DNA of 64,000 bases, from the NCBI GenBank assembly GCA_013396995.1, contig VWZP01007940.1, positions 1,721,431 through 1,785,430 of the forward strand, given 5' to 3'. Of the stretch, positions 26,894-37,190 are shown in pieces. Each line of letters begins with the position of its first letter. Position 1 is the stretch's first letter. Position numbers and translations under genes: made by a program. The notes below the pieces were generated by a model. The model made no database searches. It was not told the origin of the DNA and was given only the letters and a program-made list of their open reading frames with translations. This DNA comes from Dicaeum eximium. Lineage: Eukaryota; Chordata; Aves; Passeriformes; Dicaeidae.

Positions 26894-27947
26894 TGTCATG
26901 GTTTGAGGCTTACCCGGAAATGGTAATTTTTTGGGCGGCTCATTGAGATTCCAAGTGAACAAATTCAGGAGGAAGAAGAAGGAGCTTCCTCTTTCCCAGG
27001 CAGGGAGCAAAGGAGGTAAGAGCTCTCTGCCTGGGGAAGGGGCCCAGCCCCACCCAGGCCCGGGCCCCTCCCCAGGCCCGGCCCAGCCAGTTGCTGTGGG
27101 GCAGCTGTGGGGGCGGCTTTTCCCCCTCCCTCACTTCATCGGAGGCAGCGGCAGGCGGCGGGGGGAAGGGTGGAAAGAGATCGGCCAGTTTGTCGCGGCC
27201 CCACTCCGTCGGCTGCGACAGGAAGGCAGGGGGAGGGGAGCTCGAATCGAGAGCGAGAAAANNNNNNNNNNNNNNNNNNNNNNNNNNNNNNNNNNNNNNN
27301 NNNNNNNNNNNNNNNNNNNNNNNNNNNNNNNNNNNNNNNNNNNNNNNNNNNNNNNNNNNNNNNNNNNNNNNNNNNNNNNNNNNNNNNNNNNNNNNNNNNN
27401 NNNNNNNNNNNNNNNNNNNNNNNNNNNNNNNNNNNNNNNNNNNNNNNNNNNNNNNNNNNNNNNNNNNNNNNNNNNNNNNNGGGCGGGTTGCTTGTGGGGA
27501 CATTGAGAGACACAAGAGAACTTTCCTTTTCTCTTGTGGAGAAGCTTTTCCATAACATGAACAAGAGGGACTCCTCTCCCTGAGAGAGAATTGAGAAAAA
27601 GACTATTTCAAAAAATGATGGACTGATTGGGATTGTTGAGTGTTATTTCTTTACATTGACAAATGGGAAGGAAATGTTTGTGGAGGGAGGAGAAGGGTCT
27701 GAAGTGTTTTGGGTTTTTTTTCTTTTCCTTTTTTCTTTCTTTTAGTTACTGTTAATAAACTGTCTTTCTCTTGAAGTTTTGAGCCTGCTTTGCTTTTCTC
27801 CTAGTTGATCCTATTTTACAGCAGGAGAGTGCTCTGGTGATTAACCAGCACGAGAAAACCCACCACATTTAGTGGTGCATTTGGCTGGGAAAAATTCAAT
27901 TTGATTGAAATTGGGGAAATTCAGAATTGGCGAACTAAACCACTACA
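26894..27947 (+). mobile_element. Solo LTR of an endogenous retrovirus, with 5-base target duplication
   Basis: Starts TGTCATGGTTTGAGGCTTAC (26894) and ends ACTAAACCACTACA (27947), so it has TG...CA ends, with the terminal TGTxxTGGTTT / AAACCAxxACA partly complementary. It is flanked by TCTGT on both sides (26889-26893 and 27948-27952). A polyadenylation motif AATAAA at 27754-27759 followed by CTGTCTTTCTC and a U5-like 3' part shows plus orientation. The middle (27000-27261) is very rich in G, C and CpG; 219 bases of it are unknown (27262-27480). Span is 1054 bases including the gap. A 5-base duplication is the usual size for ERVL-type integrases. No retroviral genes are attached. Reading frames called across the unknown bases are meaningless. 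Confidence 0.88.
27262..27480. other. Assembly gap (219 N)
   Basis: Run of unknown bases inside the GC-rich part of the solo LTR. Probably a sequencing drop-out in GC-rich or repeated sequence; true length unknown. Confidence 0.99.
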
Positions 27948-27952
27948 TCTGT
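27948..27952 (+). repeat. Target site duplication TCTGT, right copy
   Basis: Exact repeat of 26889-26893, directly after the LTR end. Confidence 0.75.
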
Positions 27953-28204
27953 ATACCATTCAAATTGTTCAATCAAAAGTCTGGTTTGCTTTTCAGAAAA
28001 AAAATATTAAAAAGTAGGGTTTTTTTCCCATATTCTACTTTTCCATCTTTTAAATTTAAGCAACAGAGCACCTGACAGTGTCCCTAGTGTTACTCATACT
28101 GATTTCCCCCCCCTGTCCCATCTTTCTAGGCTAGTAAACAAAATACATCATTCTGTAAATTTGTCACTGAGCAGGATAGGATTTAAAGTGGCTTCAGACC
28201 AAAG

Positions 28205-28610
28205 GGAATGACAGTTTAATAGGGAAAGTAAAAGCTGCACACACAAGCAAAGCTAAACAAGGAATTCAAGCTAAACAAGGAATTCATTCACTACTTCCCA
28301 TGGGCAGGCAGGTGTTCAGCCATCTCCAGGAAACTAGGGCTCCATCACGCATAACAATGACTTGGCAAGAGAAATGTCATAACTAAGAATGTTCTCCCCT
28401 TCTCCTACTTCCCTCAGCCTTTACTGCTGAGCATGGTGCTGTATAGCACGGAATTTCCCTTTGGAGAGTTAGTATCAGATGTCCTTGTTGTGTCTCCTCC
28501 CAACACATTTTGTGCCCCAAGTCTTCCTGCTGGTGGGGTCATCTGAGAAGCAGAATATTGAGAAGCAAGACCTTTATGCTGTGGAATGTTGTTTCCTTTT
28601 TACTTCCACT
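28205..28610 (-). mobile_element. LTR fragment (avian ERV), antisense
   Basis: Minus-strand piece of the same LTR family as 54299-55244. Recognisable on the plus strand, in reverse: GACAGTTTAATAGG (28210-28223, complement of the CCTATTAAACTGTC polyadenylation region), GGAATTCATTCACTACTTCC (28281 on), AGGTGTTCAGCCATCTCCAG, CCATCACGCATAACAATGAC, CTGCTGAGCATGGTGCTGTA (TATA region, now damaged), and in U3 CCTGCTGGTGGGGTCATCTG (28526-28545). Both outer ends are missing or worn. An 18-base tandem duplication lies within it. No coding function. Confidence 0.8.
28250..28285. repeat. 18-base tandem duplication inside LTR
   Basis: AAGCTAAACAAGGAATTC occurs twice back to back (28250-28267 and 28268-28285), identical. 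The LTR family normally has a single copy here, so this is a local duplication after or during insertion. Confidence 0.9.
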
Positions 28611-28717
28611 GTGTCCTACAGTTTGTGAAAAGAACCCAGTGAAAGCATGATGTATTATGGCTCGTTCAAAGTGAGTAATTTCATCTGCCTAATTCTTGAA
28701 GTATAATTTTGTTAAGA

Positions 28718-28854
28718 GTTCAAGAAGTGTTTGGACAATGCCCTCAAGCAGATGGTGTGAATCTTGGGGTTGTGCTGTGCAGAGCCAAGAGCTGGATGTG
28801 AGGATTCTTGTGGGTCCCTTCCACCTCAGGATACTGTATGATTCTGTGATTCTA
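28718..28854 (+). mobile_element. CR1 LINE 3' terminus, sense
   Basis: Last ~135 bases of a CR1: AAGAAGTGTTTGGACAATGC, TGTGCAGAGCCAAGAGCTGG, GTGGGTCCCTTCCACCTCAG, and the diagnostic tail ATGATTCTGTGATTCT (to 28853). 5'-truncated non-coding fragment. Confidence 0.92.
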
Positions 28855-31374
28855 GGAGCTTTATGACGGATGGTAGTACTTGGAAGTTTATTTACCCTGA
28901 AGTTATTTCCAGAAAAGCAAAGGCTTACCCACCTTTCTGGCCATGATTGCTAATCTGCAACTGAAAAATGTGTTTATTATTTCACTTCCTACTTTTGTAG
29001 ACATCAGAAAAATATTTGTTCATGTGTGCTTAAATTGGTTGCAAAGCTTTTGTCATCTCTGAGATATGAGTCTTCGAGACAGATGATAAAAATCTTTTAC
29101 AATAAACAACTTTATATCATTTTGTGAAATAAAATGAAATGGTCAAATGTCTCCACTTTATATTGATTCATTCACTAGGAAAAATGTAGGACACAATTCA
29201 TACAAATAGAAATGAGAGGCATAACTGCATATAATGGGATGAAAGGCTGAAAACATAATAGAAGGCTTTATAACAACCTTGAATGTACAAGCAGATAACA
29301 TGATGAAACAACTGTAGAAATATTCTGCATTTAACAAGTTCATATGTAAAAAAAATCTGAAGAATTGCACCTACTACCAGTGCTTTTTCTTGAGGAATAA
29401 TGCAGATAGAAAGGCAGATCTAACTTGTGGAAATGCAAAGCATGCAAAAAAAAAGAAATGTAGCATGGTACAAGCAGAGAAAACAGAAAGAATTATGCTT
29501 GCATAGTACAAAAATAATCTATAGTAAGATAAGAAGGAGCTTCAAAATATCTGAATTCTTTGAAATCACAAAGCTGACAAAGCTCAAAATGAAATTAGAT
29601 TCAACTAGTCTGTGAAATAAATATAAGGTAAAATAAATATAAATTAAAAAGATATTTGGAATCTTCCTGTTAAAACAAACTAATTATGGTGATAGCCAAA
29701 AGAGGAATAAATGTTGCCCATTTTCTGGGACTTAGTGTCTTTAACACTGGCACTCAAGAACCACATTCAGCTATTTTTAAAATTGACCAAGGAAATTTTT
29801 TTTTTTTTAATTTAACCAGGAATTGGAAGAGATGAGTTCAATATTGATTTGAAATGTTTCTTCAGCAATCTGAGTCCTTTAAAAATGGGGATGATGCTAT
29901 TGACCTATCTGGTAAGAACGTGCTAAGCATTTGTACAGTGGTTTAGAAATTCCAGGTCTTTGATTGGTATTAAGAATTACCTTGAATGAAACCAAATAAT
30001 GATGAAAAGAAATAAATGTATGGGTGACAACACTAGGATTTTCTTTCATAGAAAAAACCCACCATAGCAGTAATTGACCAAGAAGCAAGTGTAGTACTCA
30101 CAGTAGTGTGGTGGTAAGTTATATTTAAATCCCACAATAGAAAGCTTATAAGTTTCAAATAGGTTGCTTTATCAGTGATAGACTGAATAACACATGATTT
30201 AAAGACAGCAGCACAATCTGGTGTTTCAAGTCTTCTTGAAGTTTAAAGCTTTGTTATACAGATACTCAACTGTTTGAGATTATTTTATGATAATGAAATC
30301 ACATAGCTAATTTATGAATTATATAACGAATAAAGTAATGTATAAATAGCATTTTTCATTATCTAATTCCTTAGTCTTCAATCACAAGTGACAAATATTC
30401 TATCTTAAATCTTTTTACCCATTATCAATTCTCTCTACTTGTAATATAAATAAAGCAGCAAAGAACTGAAATGGCACAAGGGAATACTAAGAAAAGCTAA
30501 ATGAGTGAGGAAATCTGTGTTTCTTTAAAGCACATCTGAGGGAAGTCATGGGTGTTTCCATGGTTATATTCTGTTCTGCCATTGCTTATGGAAATTCAGT
30601 AGATGAGTTACATTTATGTTAATAGGAGATTAGCATAAGCAACTGTTCAAATTATATATTATATTACTGTGGTCTACAAGGAGAGAAAGCACAAAGAATA
30701 AAAAGGAACAGAAGTTCTGAGACATCTGAAGACTCCAAAGGAAAACAAGTTTTTTGTTAAGGTCTACTATTTTGCTTGCATAGAGGTTAATCCTAGTAAT
30801 TTATTACATTTTATTGTCTCAAAAATATAGAAAAAACCCTCCAAAGCACATATCAGACAATGAGATGAGGAAAGTTAGAAGATTTGATAATTATAGGCAC
30901 ATTATTTGCATGAATAAAAGGACAATAACTCATCATGAAATAACAAGATAATTAAGGGGCTTTTTTTTTGTCTTCTCCTTCATTAAACTGCTGTCAGAAC
31001 TTGTGCTTCAAAAAATAATTTATTTTACTTTAAGGATATAAACAGAGCAAAGAGGGGGAAAATAATCTCTGGTTTTTCAAAACCAAAATATACGTGTAAG
31101 AAATTCTAGAAAGGACACTTGGCAAAATATGAAAGTAAAGAAGCCCTTAAAACACAGGGTCTGAGAGTTTTTGAGTCAAGATCAGAGAATAAATAACAGT
31201 GCAGTGTTGTTGTAAGGACCTATCATAAACCTCCACAAGACAAGACAATTGATGAGGCTTTTTGCACAGAACTGTCAGAACTTTCATGATTTCACAACCT
31301 GGTTTTATTTGGGTTGTCAAACATAAAGTCATCTCCTGGGAAGAAAATACTGTGTGAGCAATTCAAGAGGTTTG
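28855..31374. other. AT-rich stretch, no gene seen
   Basis: No exon, RNA gene or mobile element recognised in these 2.5 kb. Short frames only (up to 70 codons), no motifs. Confidence 0.5.
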
Positions 31375-32530
31375 TAGATTATGGTGGTGATTGTCTCCCA
31401 AGGCAAGGGCTAGAGGACTTAACTACTCCAACATGCTACTTGTCCTGGTCCTCACAAACTGGGACTTCATAGCTATGGACTGATTGAATTCAGGATCTAG
31501 AGGAGGGATCTGGGAAAATAAGCAGTATCATTTAGACTCTGGACTAATGCCAGAGAGCAGTCTTCAGTTTACTTAAAGAATTATAAGGCAGAATCAAGGC
31601 AGAGAAGAAATAAGTGAGAAATCACCATGAAGAACAAAGGTGCCTATGAGAGATGGCTTATACTATTTAAAGAGAGAGAGAAAAATAATAAGCAAACTAT
31701 TTCAGAGGTCAGGAAGACCAAGGATTTCCCGCAAAAGTCTCCCCTGCTATATAAAGAGCTTCAAAGAACTGAAGAACATCCAAGAATTGGAAACAACTAT
31801 AAGCAATAAAGAAGAAGCATGAAATTATTGCTTGGATAAAATTATTGTTTGGACACTTCTGCATGAAATCAAAATACCCAAAGACTTACTGAAGTTAAAA
31901 TCATAAAGTGTCACGAAATGTAATGAGGAAGAAATGTTCAAGATAGGCATAGAAAAAGAAAATTCAAGGAAGAGATGGATCTACTGCTAAAGACTGGGGA
32001 GAAGTTAGTGGTGGACAATGTTGAAATGGCCGAAGTACTCCATGCCTTTTTTTTCTGTTTTCAGAAATAAAGTCTGATCACAGAAATGGGAAATCAACAA
32101 GCTAGGGATGCATTCGTGTCCATGAGACCAAATAGAATTCAACTGAAATTGTGGAAAAAGTATTCTGATGTGATTATGAGGCCCATGTGTAGCATCTACC
32201 AAAAAAATACAGCAAATGAAGAAGGTCTCATGTAATTGGAAAGAGGATGATACTGGACTCAGCTGTCCTTAAGTGATACAAAAGGGAGGATTCAGGGACC
32301 TCTCAACCAGTCAGCTTCCCCTCACTCCTGGAAAAATCACAGACTAGTTTCTCATGGAACTCATTTTTAGGCTTGTGAAGAAAAAGAAGGGAATTACGAA
32401 GATTTTATGTGGATTTACCAGGAAAAACCATGTTTGACCAACTTTATTGCATTTTATGGTGAAAAGACTGTGCAGATGGGAGGGATTTGGTAGCCTCTAC
32501 TCCAGAAAGGCTTTTGTCCCTTGTAGTGAA
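31375..32530 (+). mobile_element. Ancient CR1 LINE, ORF2 internal part, sense
   Basis: Diverged plus-strand CR1 ORF2. Landmarks in order: CTGGTCCTCACAAACTGGGA (31445-31464) and TGAATTCAGGATCTAGAGGA (end of endonuclease region), GTACTCCATGCCTTTTTTTT (32035 on, the segment before the reverse transcriptase), CAACCAGTCAGCTTCCCCTC (32307 on, counterpart of R-P-V-S-L), then AAAACCATGTTTGACCAACT (32423 on) and AGAAAGGCTTTTGTCCC (about 32504, the D-F-x-K-A-F-D region with changes). Stops occur in all frames. The 3' third is missing after about 32530. Confidence 0.75.
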
Positions 32531-33518
32531 AAAGAAGTAAATACATTTTGTTATCTATGTTTTTTTTCTTTTGGTTTACTTTTCCATATACCATATAAAT
32601 AACTCAAAGCAGATTTGTGACAAAAGTAATATTTTTTAATTACATTTCTTTCATTTTTTAAACATTTCTTTCTTCGTTATTTCAACCTCATTTCCTTACT
32701 TTCAGGTAAAATATTTTCATTGCAGAAACAAATATTTGCAGATATAATTAAATGGAGAATTTGATATGTTCATAACTAACCGCATATCACTTGTCAAATT
32801 AAGCACATTCTTATATATTTATGAATTATTAAAACACTATTAGCTAATTTGTGTAATACTGTTGAAATTAATATTTTTAAAAATAATTCCTGGTAATTAG
32901 CGTTCTAAGTACTCCAACTAAATTATATTACACTACTATTGTAGGTAAAGTAATTATTTTCCGTTTGTAGGGTCAAAACTTCAATCAATGCAGAAAAAAT
33001 TTGTTAGACTGAAATAAATTAATGTGCTGAGGACTCAAAGAACAGTAAGATTCAATTAGCAAATTCTTCAAATAACATGATTGAAATAAATCACTTTTCT
33101 GTTTATTTAGAAATCAATATGTTTTCATTTCATTCTCTAAGCATAAATCCATATGCTTTTGCAGTTCAAATTTATAAAAATTCATAGATATATGTACATA
33201 TTTTTGTTTGTTTTATCTTAGAAATGCAATTTCTCTAAGAAGCTTTCTGAATATATATGGAAATTTTCTGTCCCTGGAATTGAGCAACATGTACATTTGA
33301 CTGTTCAATATAAAAGACTTAAAAGTAAGGAAATAAATTGTGATACTGCTATTAAGAGAACATTTATGATTTAATAAAACAGTATGGATAGATAATGTTT
33401 CTCTAAAGCATTCTTACCTTAAACATACCTGGGTGTATCTACTCAGAACTGTTTGCTGATGTCAGGAGCAAAAATACATCTGCATACTTTTTAATCCTTG
33501 TTATTCCCAGTTTTTTTC

Positions 33519-33545
33519 AACTGTTTTAACTGTTTCAACTGTTTT
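33519..33545. repeat. Three copies of a 9-base AACTGTTT(T/C) unit
   Basis: AACTGTTT begins at 33519, 33528 and 33537, an exact 9-base period. Confidence 0.85.
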
Positions 33546-34566
33546 TTACACCTCTAAGAGTACAACTTCAATTTTGTATTTCTTCCTTCACCAACAGACG
33601 TGTCCTGTAAGCTCCAATTCTGTAAAGTCCATTGATGTTAATAGGTTTGGAGGAATGTTCCTGATAACATAACTCAGAAGATAGCATTTCTGGTGACATA
33701 AAAGAAGGAACCTAACTGTATTTGAACTGTCTGTAAATTGTTAATTGATAATAAAAAATAACAATTTAGTCCAGAAGTCACTGAGGGTTCTTTTTTCACT
33801 GACTTCCATGGTTTTATTTTAATGGCTTTCTAAAGTAGAATAGAAAGATGGACTTGTGTATTATAGGCTTAGTTTTATTTAGTGCAATTTCTTAATATTT
33901 TGCATAATTTTCCTAAACACATCTAGATTAATAACCAAACTAAAGAATTTATGCACTTTACCCTCTGCATAATAACAGAATAAAAATAATGAAAATATTT
34001 TTTTAGTATTAAGGTCTTTGAGCAATATGATGTCCATCTATATATAAGTTTTAGTACATTGAATGTGGCAGCAGCAGAAGTAATAGAAGGCATGATCCTC
34101 CCTCAGTCCAGGGAGCAAAACAAGCAGAACAGTCCAAGATGTGAAGATATAACTAGAGTATGTGACAGACTAAAAAAATCAGAAAGGACAAGCGTCTCAT
34201 TGCTGACTAGCAAGTAGCAGTGACAAGAAATAATTATTCTCAACTTCTACAAATTAGCTAAACTCAGGCGTGTTCCAGCTCACTGTTCTCATATTCCTGT
34301 AATCTCACTACACAGTTCAAGGTAAACAGCTGGATAGCTGCATACATCCTACCCTTCTGTCCACCTCTGAGGTTGCTTAAGCTGTGATTCATTGCAACAG
34401 AACTACTTCATCCATCTTTCTGTCATTTCAAATTCTGAGCTAAACATGAAGGAAATTCCCAGTGGGAAGTCGATGACTGGCAATGATGACTGGGTAGAGC
34501 TAGCTATCCCATATGTGCTAGGAATTGATTAAGTTTCTATTCCTTGAGCTGGTACCTCAAAATGTG

Positions 34567-34623
34567 TAATGTATACCATTACTAGATAGTAATGTATACA
34601 AATAGTAATGTATACCATTACTA
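34567..34623. repeat. Repeated palindrome TAGTAATG-TATAC-CATTACTA
   Basis: TAATGTATACCATTACTA occurs at 34567-34584 and again at 34606-34623, with a third partial copy (AGTAATGTATACA) between. The full second copy (34603-34623) has perfect 8-base complementary arms around TATAC and can form a hairpin. Confidence 0.85.
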
Positions 34624-34639
34624 TAAATGGTATGTGTCT

Positions 34640-35840
34640 ACTTAAGTTTCTGCCACAAATGCCCCCAAATTTAATAAATTAGCGCAATATATCACCACTC
34701 TGTCAAACAGTTATTGCAACCAGTAGGATCAGGCTCAGTATATCTATGATTCCACACAGAACAAAACTAGCTCAGGAATATGGGGGAAAAATGCATGTTT
34801 GATCCTGACACTTTTGTGCTCACAGCTATACTCTCAGAAAGATAAATTAGAGGTGTTAGACTATAGTCCCCTCCCCCAGCAGGTATTTAAGAATATTAAT
34901 CTGTCTATATATCATCAATCACTTGTTCACCTGGGTGTTGAGGTCAACAGAGACCAGATGCACTGGCAAGAGCTGTGTGCTCTCCTCTCCAGTAGGAACA
35001 GTGCTATTGCTTCCCAACTAGCTGAGCAAGGCCAAGGGCCAAAGCTCCTGAGGTGGCTCATTGCTGGAGCCTCTCTCAGCTCACTCTCTCCTGGCCCCAG
35101 CCCAACAGCTCCATTTGGAGCCCTGCTGTGGTGCCTGGCTAGGATGGACTGAGAAATGTTGGGTGGGAGCACTGAACCCATTAGCTCACTGCAGATACTG
35201 ACAATAACATGATACATATTTCTTTTTATCACTGCCAGAAGCCCACGGCCCTGCAGTGTCCTGGGGTTCAGGGTCTGGGACCTCTGGGGCTCAGCCTGGG
35301 GCTGATCTGGGAGGACACCCTGTGTGTCTGGAGAAGAGTGACTCTCACCTCCCTGGGGTGAGCTGGGCTGTGCAGTACCATCTGTGGTAATGGTATGAGC
35401 AGCCACTGTCCTTGCTGAGTGACAAAATCCAGCCTTGAGTGTCCTTGTTTGGAGGATCCTAGGGAGTGGGTCTGGCAAGAGACATCCTACATCGTTGGAT
35501 CCTCTATAGATATTTGACTCCCCTGAACCTCTCAAGCAGAGATTTAAATTAAATATCAATGCCATGGTGGACATCTGCAGCCAGCTCTGAGACAGGTTTG
35601 TCCCCAGATGTCAAATACCAGGTCTAATAGCTCTCAAGTTGTTCACCAGCTGCAGAGGGCACCTAGATTTTCAGCGCTCTGACAGCTTGTCAGTCACCAG
35701 CAGAGCTTAGCTGATCTTGAATTATGAAGGTGTTTGACTTATTCTCTAGGAAGTGGAGAGTTCCCCATAGAGTGGCAGCAGCTACCACAGCCCCAACCCA
35801 CACCATGGCTACACATTCTCAATTTACTACAAAGAATTTC
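34640..35840 (-). mobile_element. Unclassified GC-richer block, possible antisense LTR
   Basis: A block of distinctly higher GC than both flanks. AATTTAATAAATTAGCGC (34668-34685), GCAACCAGTAGGATCAGGCT (34717-34736) and AGTGACTCTCACCTCC are phrases I associate with bird LTRs read backwards, hence the minus-strand guess. It contains the longest gap-free reading frame of about 216 codons (minus, 34927-35574), which is rich in Ser, Pro and Arg, has no start context, signal peptide or motif, and looks like the open frame commonly seen across GC-rich LTR sequence. Ends and target duplication could not be set. It might instead be host sequence. Confidence 0.35.
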
Positions 35841-36214
35841 CCACAGTAGCACTGCTATGATCTATGTCTTTTTCCTGGGCACTGACATGTAATCAAGGAG
35901 TCCAGGAGTTGTTTTCTCGCTTTCTTCCTTAGTGCTTTTCCTCCCACTCTTCTGCCCAAATTCATCCCAAGAGAACTCATTACTTCTCTGGTAGGAGTGA
36001 AAAAAATGTCTGTGCCAAGTCCCTTCATATTTTCTCATCCAAAATATTAAATTACAGCTATCCCTGCATGGATGTTTTTTCAAGCCAATTCCACAATCAT
36101 TTACCCTACTCTCACCAGGAGAGTACCAGAGCTACGCCAGCATCAGTATGGGTACTCTGCTTCAAATGCTGTGCAGTTTTCACATTGTAAGCCCTTTGGC
36201 TTTTGAATTTTCTT
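35841..36214. other. Short unassigned stretch
   Basis: Between the GC-richer block and the next CR1. A 73-codon minus frame at 35862-36083 has no motif. Confidence 0.4.
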
Positions 36215-37190
36215 AATCATGCAGTGGTTTGGATGAGAAAGGACCTTAAAGATCATTCAGTTCCAAGCCCTATTCCCCCAGATTAGAGACAAGCTTCCAT
36301 TAGACCAGACTGCTGGAAGTTCCATCCAACCTGTCTTTGAACACTCCAGGGATACTCAATTGCTCTGGGCAACCTGTGCCAGTATCATACTGGCAGAGAT
36401 GTATCACAGATACACGTAGATATTTCTTTCTTACTTTTTCCTTATAGCTAATCTCAACCTACACTCCTTCAGTTTATGGCAATTACCCTTTTTGTATCAT
36501 TACATGCTCTTTTAAAAAGTCTATCCACAGCTTTCTTGTCAGCCCCCCTTAGGTACTGGAAGGTTCTCCTCTCCACAATGTACAACCCCAGCCTTCTCAG
36601 CCTGTGTATACAGGGAAGGTGCTCCAGCTCTGTGATCATCTCTGTTTCCCTCCTCTGGACTTGCCCCACATCTTTCTTATATTGGGGACCCCAAAGCTGA
36701 ACACAATCCTCCAGCAGGGCTCTCTTGCAGGCGACCAGAGTAGAGGGAGAAAATCCCCTCCCCCAATCTCCTAGTCATGCTCCTTTTCCATCAATACCCC
36801 GAGTCCCTCTTCTCAGGATTACGTTCAATCCATTCTTTGCCGAGCCTGTGTCCGTGCTTGGGATTGCTCCAACACAAGCACAGGACTTTGCACTTGGCCT
36901 TGTTGAACTTCATGGCAGTACAGGCCCACCTCTCAGGTTCCCACTGGATGGCATTCCTTCCCTTCAGCACGTCAAACACACCAAACAGCCTGGTGTCAGT
37001 AATTTAAGTTTGAAGCCCTCTTCATCAGTTTGGCAAGTCTATTACCAGAGATGCTGCTCTCTTTCCCTGACTGGTGGACCCCATCAGCCCCCAGTGGACG
37101 AGATTTCTCAAAATGAGTCCCATGGCCTAACTAGCCTAACCTCTTGCTGTGGCACTAATCCTGTGACCATGATTTGCCAAACTTGATTGG
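36215..37190 (-). mobile_element. CR1 LINE, antisense, with large internal deletion
   Basis: Read on the plus strand it begins with the CR1 3' UTR (ATGCAGTGGTTTGGATGAGA, AGGACCTTAAAGATCATTCA at 36241-36260), passes through the end of ORF2 (TCCTCTGGACTTGCCCCACA, 36651-36670) to about 37000. The minus-strand translation at 36791-36979 holds CR1 reverse-transcriptase C-terminal sequence, e.g. WACTAMKFNKAKCKVLCLC. At about 37000 it jumps to the 5' region of CR1 (AGTTTGAAGCCCTCTTCATC, 37008-37027; CTGGTGGACCCCATCAGCCC, 37071-37090), skipping most of ORF2. The ATTCTATGA tail is worn. Non-functional. Confidence 0.88.

Larger units (their letters stand above)
32531..34639. other. Very AT-rich stretch, no gene seen
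   Basis: No coding frame above chance. Contains a short AACTGTTT array (33519-33545) and the hairpin-forming repeat at 34567-34623. 34060-34560 is somewhat less AT-rich and might be interior of the possible LTR that follows, but nothing retroviral is readable. Confidence 0.45.

Noticed and set aside
26931..27583. Overlapping long reading frames on both strands (up to 191 codons)
   Set aside because: They are open only because 219 unknown bases were read through; the sequence belongs to a solo LTR.
33598..33720. Possible ancient palindromic amniote repeat (TCCTGTAAGCTCCAATTCTG...)
   Set aside because: Resemblance to the 'tcctgcaaac...cattgacttcaatgg' type repeat is too weak to annotate.
36725..37186. 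153-codon plus-strand frame
   Set aside because: Antisense reading of the deleted CR1; minus strand carries the CR1 protein remnant.
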